Both the position numbers and the translations under genes were made by a program. This document shows, in pieces, positions 7,691-17,219 of a DNA stretch of 64,000 bases (its first letter is position 1; each line of letters opens with the position of its first letter). The DNA is taken from NCBI GenBank assembly GCA_020849795.1, contig JADZFR010000015.1, forward strand, positions 48,664 to 112,663, in the 5' to 3' direction. The notes under the pieces were generated by a model. The model was not told where the DNA came from and did no database searches. It was given only the letters and a program-made list of their open reading frames with translations. The stretch comes from Planctomycetota bacterium (GTDB taxonomy: Bacteria > Planctomycetota > UBA8742 > UBA2392).

Positions 7691-9148
7691 CTATCCGTTT
7701 TTCGGCGCACCCGCGCGATAGACATGAAAGCGCGCGACGGCTTGAATCCATAGCGTCGCATTGTTCGGCGCCTCCAGGTTCTTCTCGACCTCGACCATCA
7801 CCTGTTTGCCGTTGCCGCGCCGCAGCAGGATCCACCAGCGCATGCTCTCAAGCAGCGCGTCGGGCTCTTTGTTTTCTGCTTGCCAGGCCTCGATGCTGCC
7901 CAGGCATGCTTCGTCTTCGCGCGCCTTGAACAGCGCGATCGTGCGCAGCACGCGCAACCCGGGCAGCCCCGGTTCGCGTACTTCGAGCTGCGTCAACTGT
8001 TGCAGGCCGACTTGGGGTGCGCCTATCCGCAACGCGTCTTCTGCGCGCCACAGCATCACTACCGCTGTCAGCGTGGTAGGCGAATCCGGCACGCCAAATT
8101 CAGACGCTTCAAGTTTCTTGCGTGTCTCTTCGGCTTGGCGGTCGCGCGCGGGGTCAAGGCGCTGCAACTGGTAGTGGCGCGTCAGCGTGTCGGGGTGGCC
8201 GGGCGCGATAGCCTCCATGCGCACGTACCACTGGTCTGTGTCCTGGGCCAGCGGGTCTTTCTTGCCGGTTTCGGCGGCGCGCACCGCAAGCATCCACTTG
8301 CCAAACAGCGCTGCCCAGCGCGCCTCTACCACATCCTGTGTTGCCAACGTGTCGTCAAACACGGCGTCAAGCCCCGCCGGGTCTGCAACGGCCGTAACCA
8401 GCCGCGCCGCGTACTGGACCAAGCCGGCTTCGGCCGGCCGCAGCTTGCGGGCCGCGATCAGCTGCTCAATGGCGGCCTTGTCATCGGTTGCACGCAGCGC
8501 GATCTCACTGAGCAGAGCGTGAGCGCGGCTTCGCGCCTCGGCGGCCACGGCAGTGTTGGCGACCAACTGGGTTGCCAGTTCAGTGGCTTGCGCGTCGCGC
8601 CCAAGCTGGGCATTGGCGTAAGCGAGATCCAGCATGAACTCGTCGCGGAATGATGGGTCGGCCAGCTCAAGTGTGATGCGCCGCTGCTCGAGCTCTTCTG
8701 CCTCCAGATAAGTCTGGTGATAGAGGCCGCTGAGTGCCACGCGCGGCTCGAGGCGCTGGGGCGCCAGGTCGCGAGCCGTGAACAGGGACTTTTCGGCGCT
8801 CAACAGGTCCGATTGCCAGCGGTGGTACTGCGCCGCCAGCAGGTGTGAGCGATAGTCGGTGCCGCTGAACTTCAACGCATGGCTTACCGTGGCTTCGGCG
8901 CCTTCCACGTCGCCGTCGCGAATCTGCAGTCGCAGCAGGTCGGCGTGGGCTTCCATGTCGGTCGGTGTATCCTTGATGCGCTCAACCAGTTCCTGCTTTT
9001 GGTCCACGACCTCGCCTGGCTCTTCGGGCGGTTCAGGCACCAGCGTGCAGCCGGCCAGCAGCGCTGCGCAACACAACAGCCAAGCGGCAATCGTGCGGCG
9101 TAACGACGCGAAGTCGTGGCCCTGGCGAAAGGACTCGGCCTTGCTCAT
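7691..9148 (-). CDS. TPR-like lipoprotein
   Basis: 485 aa. After a basic start comes a hydrophobic segment ending in L-L-A-G-C (lipobox near residue 34), so it is probably a lipoprotein; the mature N-terminus is Pro/Glu-rich. The rest consists of alpha-helical repeats with TPR-like spacing (for example L-D-L-A-Y-A-N-A-Q-L-G-R-D-A-Q-A). Function unknown. It is the last gene of a four-gene unit: its ATG overlaps the stop of the upstream helicase-associated gene as ATGA (9145-9148). Placing an envelope lipoprotein in translational coupling with a DNA helicase is odd and may only reflect co-expression. Confidence 0.8.
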   Translation of the reverse strand: MSKAESFRQGHDFASLRRTIAAWLLCCAALLAGCTLVPEPPEEPGEVVDQKQELVERIKDTPTDMEAHADLLRLQIRDGDVEGAEATVSHALKFSGTDYRSHLLAAQYHRWQSDLLSAEKSLFTARDLAPQRLEPRVALSGLYHQTYLEAEELEQRRITLELADPSFRDEFMLDLAYANAQLGRDAQATELATQLVANTAVAAEARSRAHALLSEIALRATDDKAAIEQLIAARKLRPAEAGLVQYAARLVTAVADPAGLDAVFDDTLATQDVVEARWAALFGKWMLAVRAAETGKKDPLAQDTDQWYVRMEAIAPGHPDTLTRHYQLQRLDPARDRQAEETRKKLEASEFGVPDSPTTLTAVVMLWRAEDALRIGAPQVGLQQLTQLEVREPGLPGLRVLRTIALFKAREDEACLGSIEAWQAENKEPDALLESMRWWILLRRGNGKQVMVEVEKNLEAPNNATLWIQAVARFHVYRAGAPKNG

Positions 9149-10851
9149 TTCTTCTTCCTCTCGGCGACGCCAAGGCCAAGGCGCTTCAGCGCCTCGCGTA
9201 CACGTTCACTGCCGCCCGGTCGCAGCAGAAACACGCCGCGTGCCAGCTTGCGCTCGATCCAGCCGCGCAGCTCGGTCAGTTCTTCCAGCAAATCGGCTTG
9301 TTCCGGGTTGTCTGCAATCAGCAGCTCAGCGGCGTCCGCGATCGGCGGGCTAAACTCTCCGCTCCACGTGCGAAGCGCCAGCGCCACAGTGGCCGAAAGC
9401 GGGCGACTGAGCCCTTCGCGAATGCGGCGCAGCAACTCGTCAGGCCCAATCGCCGCGGCGCTGCGTTTCACGGCGTCGGCGTCAAGCTGGTAGATGTCAG
9501 TGCCGCGGCTGGTGCTTAGCAGCTCGAGCAACTGGCGCGCACGCAGGTGCAGTTCTTCGCGCGGCGCACGCAGAGACGCGCCCTCGCCCGGTTCAATCAC
9601 GGGCGGCAGGCGGCGCGCATAGTCCAGCGGCACCCGCCGCGGCGGCAACACGCCGCGCAGCGTGGCGGCGTCGGGCGCCACACACACACGATGACCACCC
9701 GGCAACACTTCGGGCGAGAGTGTCTCGACCAGCCGGGCAGGCAACAGCTTTGCCAGGTCGTCGACACCCTCCGCTTCAATGAACAGCGCGTCGGGCCAGA
9801 TCTTGATGCGCTCGGACAGCGCACCCCAATCCTTGAGCGAAAACTGCACGTTCTGCGGCAGCGGAGAGCGGCTGAGGCCCGCCAGAAAGTCCGTCAGGCC
9901 GGAGGCTCCCGCGCCGCGGCCCAGCGCTGCCGCGAAGGGCGCGCGCTCAAGCAGGTACTTGCGGACCCGGCCCTCGGGTTGCGGCGTGGTGAAGCGCGCG
10001 AGTTTCCAGAGTGTTGCCGCGTCGGGCCGGTCGCCCAGGGCCACGACCTCGAAGTTCGGTTGCACCACGACCTCGAACGCCGTCGCCTCGGGTTCGTCAC
10101 TGGCCTGGCGCAGCAATTGGCCGCGCGGGTCATAGTCCACCCAGCCCAGCCGCGACAACGGCAGTTCGCAGATCAGGGCGATTACCGCGCCCTCTACCGT
10201 TTCCCAATTGCCGTTGCGTTCGCAGTCTTCGCGCGCGCCGCGCTCGCGGATGCCGCGGTAGTACACGTTGCGCCAGCTTTTGTCGTCGTCGTGGTTGATG
10301 AACAGGTTCGGCAGCGTGTCGCGCACCCGGCGCACCAGGGCGGCCAGCGTCGTTTCCTGGCCCAGCGTCGTGACGATCTCGACGATCGCGCGCCTGGCGT
10401 CGATCAAGGTTCCAGGCCCGGGAATGTCACTGCCGACATCAACCGTGCGGCCCTTGCGCATGCCCGGCAACTCCAACGTCGGCGTAACACTGAACTCGTT
10501 GAAATCCCGCGCGTTCAACCACGCTTCGCGCAGCCGTGTTCGGCGTTCCATCAGCGGTGCGTCAAAAAACTCGTCGGCGGAGTCATCCGGCTCGAGGCGA
10601 CTGTCCACCTCATGCACAAGGCCAATCTGCCTGGCCAGCGCAAGCCAGAACTCGACCTGGCTGTAGGCGACGCCTTCGGCTTCAACATCAGGCTGCGAAA
10701 GCGCGTCGTTGCATGCGCGAAAAAACGCCAGGTTGGGCAGCCCGTTTTTCAGCACGCGCGGCTGGCGGCTGATCACGCACTCGAGCACCGCCAGCAAGTC
10801 AAGCTCGCCCTGCGCGTATCCTCGCAACTCGTTGGCCGCTGCGTAGCTCAC
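9145..10851 (-). CDS. Helicase-associated protein with XPB-type (Helicase_C_3) domain
   Basis: 568 aa starting at a GTG that overlaps the stop of the 65-aa gene as GTGA. Residues about 258-345 (V-V-V-Q-P-N-F-E-V-V-A-L..., then L-E-R-A-P-F-A-A-A-L, ending with R-S-P-L-P-Q-N-V-Q-F-S-L-K-D-W) match the family known as helicase C-terminal domain 3, which is found in XPB-like helicases and in companion proteins encoded next to them. No Walker motif is present, so it is not itself a helicase. The C-terminus is basic (E-R-K-K-K). A role as partner or regulator of the XPB protein in the same operon is inferred from context. Confidence 0.72.
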   Translation of the reverse strand: MSYAAANELRGYAQGELDLLAVLECVISRQPRVLKNGLPNLAFFRACNDALSQPDVEAEGVAYSQVEFWLALARQIGLVHEVDSRLEPDDSADEFFDAPLMERRTRLREAWLNARDFNEFSVTPTLELPGMRKGRTVDVGSDIPGPGTLIDARRAIVEIVTTLGQETTLAALVRRVRDTLPNLFINHDDDKSWRNVYYRGIRERGAREDCERNGNWETVEGAVIALICELPLSRLGWVDYDPRGQLLRQASDEPEATAFEVVVQPNFEVVALGDRPDAATLWKLARFTTPQPEGRVRKYLLERAPFAAALGRGAGASGLTDFLAGLSRSPLPQNVQFSLKDWGALSERIKIWPDALFIEAEGVDDLAKLLPARLVETLSPEVLPGGHRVCVAPDAATLRGVLPPRRVPLDYARRLPPVIEPGEGASLRAPREELHLRARQLLELLSTSRGTDIYQLDADAVKRSAAAIGPDELLRRIREGLSRPLSATVALALRTWSGEFSPPIADAAELLIADNPEQADLLEELTELRGWIERKLARGVFLLRPGGSERVREALKRLGLGVAERKKK

Positions 10852-11045
10852 TTCAGCACCTTCGGGTGCAGACCGCGTTCGTTCAGGGCCTCGACAAGCC
10901 GGGCGGCGTCTTCGGTCTCAAGCACCGCGACATTGGGCGCGGGCCGCGCCAGCACGCGACCGGCGCAGTTGGCCGAAGCCAGCACCTGCTCAAGGGTATC
11001 GGCGTCTTCACACTGGACGACGCCCACGTGCAGATGGAACTTCAT
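10848..11045 (-). CDS. Small protein between XPB helicase and its companion
   Basis: 65 aa. It overlaps both neighbours by four bases (ATGA with XPB upstream at 11042-11045, GTGA with the companion gene downstream at 10848-10851), so it is almost certainly translated. The sequence begins M-K-F-H-L-H-V-G-V-V-Q-C and reads as alternating beta and alpha elements (beta-alpha-beta-beta-alpha-beta-like), with A-V-L-E-T-E-D-A-A-R-L-V in the second helix. This resembles small ferredoxin-fold helicase-associated domains, but I do not recognise a named family. Two Cys residues are present without a metal-binding pattern. Confidence 0.75.
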   Translation of the reverse strand: MKFHLHVGVVQCEDADTLEQVLASANCAGRVLARPAPNVAVLETEDAARLVEALNERGLHPKVLK

Positions 11046-12784
11046 GGCAGCACCTCCGCGCTTTGCACGGCGCTGAGGTCAGGGCTGCGCGCAGGCGTGA
11101 AGCGGCCCTGCAACACGTCGGCGGCTTCCAGAATGCGGTAACGATAGCCCTGCTCTACAAGAAAGAGCTGGCGGTTGGCGCCGAATTCCTGGTCGCGGGT
11201 TTCGCGTGTGACCAACGTGTAAAAGTGCGCAAGCTGGCCCTCGCCCTTTGGCCGCAGGATGCGTCCCAGCCGCTGAGCCTCTTCCTGGCGTGAGCCGAAC
11301 GTGCCGCTGAGCTGGATCATCACGTTGGCGTCGGGCAGGTCCACGGCGAAATTGCCGACCTTGCTTACGGCCAGCGCTTTGATTTCGCCGGCGCGGAATT
11401 TCGTGTACAGTTCGTCGCGTTTGCGGCTTGGCGTCTTGCCCTCAATCAGCGGCAGTTGAAAGCGCGTGGCCAGCTCATGCAACTGGTCCAGGTACTGCGC
11501 GATCACGAGAATCCGGTCGCCTTCATGCAATCTCATCAGTGCTTCGGCGACGTCGAGCTTGACCGGGTTTTCTGCGGCGATGCGGTACTGGTCGCGCTGG
11601 CCGGCCATGGCGTAGGGCATACGCTGCGGGCCGGGCAGGTCGACGCGCACCTCGGTGCAGTCGGCTTCGGCGATCCAGCCCTGCTTTTCAAGTTCGCGCC
11701 ATGGCACGTCATAGCGCTTGGGCCCGACAAGGCTGAACACGTCTTCTTCCAGGCCGTCTTCGCGCACCAGTGTTGCCGTAAGTCCAAGCCTTCGCCGCGA
11801 CTGAATTTCAGCAGTGGCGCGAAACACCGGCGCCGGCAACAGATGGACTTCGTCGTATATGATCAGGCCCCAGTCGGCGCGGTTGAAAATCTCGAAGTGG
11901 GGGAACTCTTCGCTTTTGCGCTTGCGGTAAGTGACAATCTGGTACGTCGCAACCGTGACCGGCGCAATCGCTTTGCGCTCGCCGGTGTACTCGGCGATCT
12001 GTTCTTCACGTAGCGTGGTCTTGTCCAGCAGCTCGCGAATCCATTGGCGGACCGCCACCACGTTGGCCGTCAAGATCAACGTGTGGGCTTTCACCAGCGC
12101 CATGGCAGCCATGGCGACGATAGTCTTGCCCGCGCCGCATGGCAGTACGACGGCCCCGCTGCCGCCCTTGACGCCGCCGCCCGCGTAAAAGACCTCGGCT
12201 GCCTCTTTCTGGTAGCGGCGCAATCCGAACTCGCGACCGCCGATGGTGTTGGTGCGCAACACAATGTCCAGCGGAGCACCAGGCGTGTAGCCTGCCAGGT
12301 CTTCCACCGGAAAGCCCAGCTTGACCAGCGCCTGCTTCAGGTAACCGCGGGCGGACTGGTCGATGCGCGCGGCATGCTCATCGACGAACTCGCCAAAGTA
12401 GCGCTCGACGGTTTTCTGGTGCGCCAGCATTTTCAGCAGCGTCGTGTCGTCGCTGCGCAGCAGGAAGCCCTTGTCGTCGCGCTCAAGCACCAGGCGGCCG
12501 TAGCGGCTGATGTACTCAAGCACTTCACTGCGCACGATGTCGGGCACCGCATAGCGCGAATAGCGCTCAAGCTGCTCCAGCACCAGTGCCGCCGTGATGC
12601 CGCTGGCGGCGGCATTCCATAGTGAAAGCGGCGTAATCCGGTAAGTGTGAATGTGCTCGGGGCTCTTGACCAGTTCCGCGAAGGCAGCCAGCGCGTCGCG
12701 CGCCTGCTCATAGGCCGGGTGATCCACCTCAAGCATGATGGTCAGGTCGGCTTGAACGATTGCAGGTCCGCGATTGTCGGGCAA
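11042..12784 (-). CDS. XPB/ERCC3-type DNA helicase (SF2)
   Basis: 580 aa from a TTG start at 12784, supported by AAGGA seven bases upstream. An N-terminal XPB-associated domain (about residues 10-130, beginning A-D-L-T-I-M-L-E-V-D-H) is followed by the SF2 core: Walker A PCGAGKT (215-221), DEVH box (311-314), L-T-A-T-L-V then the R-E-D motif at 341-343 that is diagnostic of XPB, and the C-terminal motif Q-E-E-A-Q-R-L-G-R-I-L-R-P-K. XPB proteins unwind DNA 3'-5' in repair and transcription; in archaea they pair with the nuclease Bax1. Here no Bax1 is seen; a 65-aa protein and a Helicase_C_3 protein follow in tight coupling. Confidence 0.93.
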   Translation of the reverse strand: MPDNRGPAIVQADLTIMLEVDHPAYEQARDALAAFAELVKSPEHIHTYRITPLSLWNAAASGITAALVLEQLERYSRYAVPDIVRSEVLEYISRYGRLVLERDDKGFLLRSDDTTLLKMLAHQKTVERYFGEFVDEHAARIDQSARGYLKQALVKLGFPVEDLAGYTPGAPLDIVLRTNTIGGREFGLRRYQKEAAEVFYAGGGVKGGSGAVVLPCGAGKTIVAMAAMALVKAHTLILTANVVAVRQWIRELLDKTTLREEQIAEYTGERKAIAPVTVATYQIVTYRKRKSEEFPHFEIFNRADWGLIIYDEVHLLPAPVFRATAEIQSRRRLGLTATLVREDGLEEDVFSLVGPKRYDVPWRELEKQGWIAEADCTEVRVDLPGPQRMPYAMAGQRDQYRIAAENPVKLDVAEALMRLHEGDRILVIAQYLDQLHELATRFQLPLIEGKTPSRKRDELYTKFRAGEIKALAVSKVGNFAVDLPDANVMIQLSGTFGSRQEEAQRLGRILRPKGEGQLAHFYTLVTRETRDQEFGANRQLFLVEQGYRYRILEAADVLQGRFTPARSPDLSAVQSAEVLP

Positions 12785-12978
12785 GGCAGTGTCCTTGGAC
12801 GAAAAATCGAACGGAACAGTCTAGCAGAGACGCGGCTGCCGGTCATGGCCCAGTGGGCGGGCCGAACGCAAGAATGCGTGGGAAGACTCTTTGCCTGCGA
12901 GCACATGGGTCGCCGGCCAAGCCGCACCGGCAGAATCGTCACAAACGGGGCATGGAGCATGCGTTCGGCTGCCTGAAA

Positions 12979-13017
12979 ACTGGCACCCTGCCAGTGGCAG
13001 CCGCTTGGCAACTGGCG
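12979..13017. promoter_or_regulatory. Inverted repeats resembling enhancer sites for an NtrC-type activator
   Basis: A perfect 7-3-7 dyad, ACTGGCA-CCC-TGCCAGT, covers 12979-12995. A third half-site ACTGGC stands at 13011-13016, 32 bases (about three helical turns) downstream of the first. The dyad is about 110 bases upstream of the -24 element of the sigma-54 promoter, the usual distance for upstream activating sequences of NtrC-family regulators. That the regulator encoded at 15882 binds here is an inference. Confidence 0.45.
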
Positions 13018-13082
13018 ATTCCGCGACGCGGAGAATCGTACATGTCGGCTGCAAACCCACAAATGCAGGGGTTCTGGTGCGT

Positions 13083-13111
13083 CGTGCCAATCTGCCCAGT
13101 GAATTGGCACG
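13083..13111. promoter_or_regulatory. 9-bp inverted repeat overlapping the -24 element
   Basis: CGTGCCAAT (13083-13091) and ATTGGCACG (13103-13111) are perfect complements separated by 11 bases. The right arm contains the -24 box of the sigma-54 promoter; the left arm is the same box in the opposite direction, but it has no GC at the right -12 distance, so only the plus-strand copy looks functional. It could be an operator that competes with sigma-54 holoenzyme, or a relic of a bidirectional promoter. Confidence 0.4.
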
Positions 13112-13120
13112 GCAGGTGCT
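13104..13120 (+). promoter_or_regulatory. Sigma-54 (RpoN) promoter, -24/-12 type
   Basis: TTGGCACGGCAGGTGCT reads as TGGCACG-N4-GTGCT against the consensus TGGCACG-N4-TTGCW: 11 of 12 defined positions match, with GG at 13106-13107, GC at 13118-13119 and exactly ten bases between them. Transcription would start near 13131 on the plus strand, giving a leader of about 248 bases before the outer-membrane protein gene at 13379. The operon it would drive encodes an NtrC-type sigma-54 activator, which fits autoregulation. I saw no other site of this quality in the window. Confidence 0.6.
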
Positions 13121-13135
13121 TTATCCCGCTTGTCT

Positions 13136-13150
13136 GAGAAACGGTTTCTC
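13136..13150. promoter_or_regulatory. 15-base palindrome near the predicted start
   Basis: GAGAAAC-G-GTTTCTC is a perfect 7-1-7 inverted repeat starting about five bases after the predicted sigma-54 transcription start. With a one-base centre it is a poor RNA hairpin and is more likely an operator for a dimeric DNA-binding protein. Confidence 0.35.
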
Positions 13151-13162
13151 GGGCAAGAGGGA

Positions 13163-13197
13163 GGCAGCCGGCGGTATGGCCCCACCGACCGGCTGCC
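13163..13197 (+). ncRNA. Leader hairpin upstream of the envelope two-component operon
   Basis: GGCAGCCGG (13163-13171) pairs with CCGGCTGCC (13189-13197); after an A bulge at 13188, CGGT (13172-13175) pairs with ACCG (13184-13187), leaving an eight-base loop. This gives 13 mostly G-C pairs. No T-run follows, so it is not a standard terminator. It is probably part of a structured 5' untranslated region. Confidence 0.5.
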
Positions 13198-13212
13198 ACG
13201 AATTTCCGGGGA

Positions 13213-13294
13213 CAGGTGCGGGTTGCCGCGAAGATGGTTTCCAGATCAGCGCAGTGAGTGACCGATCTGATGGCTGCACCGGCGCCCGCACCTG
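13213..13294 (+). ncRNA. Candidate structured leader RNA element
   Basis: An 82-base foldback: CAGGTGCGGG (13213-13222) pairs perfectly with CCCGCACCTG (13285-13294); inside it GCCG (13225-13228) pairs with CGGC (13280-13283), and CAGATC (13242-13247) with GATCTG (13264-13269). Nested helices with internal loops, 85 bases before a start codon, resemble a cis-regulatory RNA, but I do not recognise a known riboswitch class. Confidence 0.4.
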
Positions 13295-13378
13295 GCTCTG
13301 CTTTGTCAACGCGATTGTAAGCATGGGCGTCAGTGCTTAACGTCTGGTTACCCTGACCCCGCTTGGGAGCCTCAAGAC

Positions 13379-14572
13379 ATGAAGACCTGGTTTCTGTTGA
13401 TCGCGCTGCTGGCTGCCGCGCCATTGATGGCAGAGGACACGCCGCCCGACAACGCCGAAGAAGGCAAAGAACCAATCGACCCATGGGAAGACTTTGAAGT
13501 CGGCGACAAGACCGACGGCGCCTACCTGCCGCTTACGCTTGGGCGCGACCGTACCGGCCTGGGCCTGCGCACGCGCATGTCGTTCGGCTGGGACAGCAAC
13601 GTCTATAAAGAAGATCGCAACCAGGACAACGCGTTCTACCTGGACGGCGCGGCCTACGGGTACGTCGGCGTTGACTTCGGCGCCGTGGCCTTGGGCGCGC
13701 GCGGCATGCTGGCCGGCCGCCTGCACTTTGGCGAAACTGACGCCGACATGTGGGACATGAAACTTGGCGGGTTCGTCAAGCTGCCCTATGGCGGTGGCGG
13801 CTGGGGGTTCGGCATCAGCGGCGACATCCTGTACCAGCAGTTGCAGACGTATGAGTTGCTGGGCCCGATCACGCGCCAGGACGACCTGCGCGCGGCAGGC
13901 GCCATTGCCCGCGCCTTTGTGGGCTACAAGTGGGGCGGGTTTCTGATTCTTGAGCTGGGCTTCACAGGCAAAGCCGAAGACTTCACAGAAGAGCGAGAGC
14001 TGACCAGCATCGACAACTGGGAAATCGGGACCGACTTTTCCGTCTGGTTCAATTTCTTCGACGTGATTGCGATCAAGCCCTATATCAAGTTCGACTACCA
14101 GTGGTTTCGCGACCAGCTGGATACGCAGGACGACGGCACGCCGCTTTCGGGTGAGGACAAAGTACAGTTGCTCAAGTTCGACTACGGCGCCGATCTTGAC
14201 TTGAACTTCGGGTTCATTCGCGCCACGGCGCGAGCATACAGCCTTCGCCAGGACGACAGCGCGGCGGGCTTCCTGCGCTACTGGCAATACGGAATTCGCG
14301 GCGCGATTGACTTCATGATGGTCGGTGAGGTGAAGCTGTCTGCCGGCGGGCACTTCTGGACGCGCGAGTACGACGACCGGGTGGACATCGACACCGGCGA
14401 GCCGACGACGCTGTTCGAGCGCTACTTTTCAGCGTGGGTCGAGCTTTCGTGGAATTTCTGGGAGTTCATGGACCTGGGTGCGCGCTACCGCTACTCACGG
14501 CGCATCAGCGGGCTGAACAATGGCGGATATGCGGACCACGACCTGAGCATCTTCCTGGGGATCAGCTTCTGA
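13379..14572 (+). CDS. Outer-membrane beta-barrel protein
   Basis: 397 aa. A signal peptide (M-K-T-W-F-L-L-I-A-L-L-A-A-A-P-L-M-A) is followed by an acidic linker and then alternating amphipathic strands rich in Gly, Tyr and Phe, ending G-I-S-F with the C-terminal Phe expected by the BAM machinery. The size suggests a barrel of about 16 strands. I do not recognise the family or substrate. GGGAG is nine bases before the ATG. Its stop overlaps the start of the sensor kinase gene (TGATG), so barrel and kinase are translationally coupled, which suggests that the kinase senses something linked to this barrel or to the outer membrane. Confidence 0.8.
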   Translation: MKTWFLLIALLAAAPLMAEDTPPDNAEEGKEPIDPWEDFEVGDKTDGAYLPLTLGRDRTGLGLRTRMSFGWDSNVYKEDRNQDNAFYLDGAAYGYVGVDFGAVALGARGMLAGRLHFGETDADMWDMKLGGFVKLPYGGGGWGFGISGDILYQQLQTYELLGPITRQDDLRAAGAIARAFVGYKWGGFLILELGFTGKAEDFTEERELTSIDNWEIGTDFSVWFNFFDVIAIKPYIKFDYQWFRDQLDTQDDGTPLSGEDKVQLLKFDYGADLDLNFGFIRATARAYSLRQDDSAAGFLRYWQYGIRGAIDFMMVGEVKLSAGGHFWTREYDDRVDIDTGEPTTLFERYFSAWVELSWNFWEFMDLGARYRYSRRISGLNNGGYADHDLSIFLGISF

Positions 14573-15881
14573 TGGTCAAAGGCCCGGGCAAAGGTACAGG
14601 CCTGCTGCTGGGCTGGGCATTCTCGATGATCATGGCGGGCGCGCTGCTGGTTGGCGCGCTCGTTGCCTACCAGTTCATTCGCGCCGGGTACGAAGAACAG
14701 CTTGAGCGCCGCCTCAAGAGCTATGCCGCGACTTCTGCCTCTGCCTTCAACTCCAATTCACTCGAGGCGATTGACGGCCCGGACGACGAGATTCTTGACT
14801 CATACTCAGGCCGCCTCAAGCGCCTGCAAGGCGCCAGCGGCGTGCGCCGCGCCGCGATGCTGCGCAACGACGGCGTGCTGATCTTCGACACCGCCGGCGG
14901 TGTCTGGGGCCAGCGCGACTATTCGTTCGCCGCCGATGCCAATGAGCTTGAGCGCTGCTTTGCAGAAGGTCCGGTCGTGACCATCCTTTATGAAGACGAC
15001 ACAGGCCGCGCCTATCGCAATGCCTTTGCACCCGTCGTGACGCGCGACGGCGCGATCAGCAACTTCGCCGTCGCCGTTGAGCTGGAAGCCGATTACACCC
15101 AGAAGCTCGGGTACGTGCGCCTGACCATGATTCTCACGGTGCTGGGCGTGTTCTTCGTGACGCTGGGTGCCGCGGCTGCGCTGACGCGGGCCTGGAACCG
15201 CATGCAGCGCGACCTTGCCCGACAGACGCGCCTGGCCGAGCAGGCGCAGTTCAGCGCGGGCATGGCCCACCAGATCAAGAACCCATTGGCTGCATTGCGC
15301 GGCTACGTCGAGCTGCTGGCGCGCAGCCTGAATGAGCCGCCTCAACGCCAGATTGCTGACAAGCTGGTCAGTGAAATCAGTGCCCTTGACCGTGTCGTGC
15401 GGGACTTTCTGCAGTTCAGCCGCGGCGCCCACGGCAGCGTCGAAAAGCTGACCCTGGGCCAGGCGCTGCGCCCGGTGCTCGATGCCGCCCGCACCGCAGG
15501 CGGAGACAAAGTCAAGGTTCACGACCCGGACCTGCCCGACATAGAGGTCGAAGTCGACAGCACCGCGCTTCGCGAAGCCGTCAGCAACGTCATGGTCAAC
15601 GCCGCCGAGGCAATGCGCGACGACGGCGGCGAGTTGCGCATACGGGCTGCCGCCAGCGGCAGGCAGGTCACCCTGGAAATCGAAGACACCGGCCCAGGTA
15701 TGCCCGACGACGTCAAGGCCCGCCTGTTTACGCCCTTCGTGACCGGCAAGGCGGACGGCACCGGCCTTGGTTTGCCGATTGCGCGGCGGCTGCTGCGTGA
15801 CATGGGCGGCGACCTGGAACTGATTAAGACGGGCGCGTCAGGTACGATGTTCCGCGCAACATTTCTGCGGGAGGCACAGGA

Positions 15882-15885
<4 letters not shown>
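14572..15885 (+). CDS. Membrane sensor histidine kinase, NtrB/AtoS type
   Basis: 437 aa from the ATG at 14572, which overlaps the barrel gene stop; the frame is open further upstream but only in shadow. Membrane segments at about 11-34 and 183-204 enclose a 150-residue periplasmic sensor domain. The cytoplasmic part has the H-box A-H-Q-I-K-N-P-L-A-A-L-R-G (phospho-acceptor H233), N-box V-N-A-A-E-A-M (N343), D-T-G-P-G-M (372-377), L-F-T-P-F-V-T-G-K and G-T-G-L-G-L. All catalytic motifs are intact. It would phosphorylate the regulator encoded immediately downstream, whose GTG start overlaps its stop (GTGA). Confidence 0.93.

Positions 15886-17196
<1,311 letters not shown>

Positions 17197-17219
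<23 letters not shown>

Larger units (their letters stand above)
12785..13378. other. 594-base gene-free divergent region between XPB and envelope two-component operons
   Basis: No frame here looks coding: the open frames are short and of low-complexity composition. What it holds: the ribosome-binding site for the XPB TTG start (AAGGA, minus strand, 12792-12796), the ACTGGC-containing inverted repeats at 12979-13017, a near-consensus sigma-54 promoter at 13104-13120, a 15-base palindrome at 13136-13150 and two strong RNA-type foldbacks at 13163-13197 and 13213-13294, then GGGAG nine bases before the ATG at 13379. The individual elements are listed separately. Confidence 0.7.

Noticed and set aside
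13083..13091. Minus-strand sigma-54 promoter toward the XPB operon
   Set aside because: The -24 half is a perfect mirror of the plus-strand site, but ten bases after GG the sequence is CA rather than GC.
12891..13340. 149-codon plus-strand frame in the gene-free region
   Set aside because: No ribosome-binding site, low-complexity Gly/Cys/Arg composition, and it covers the sigma-54 promoter and structured leader.
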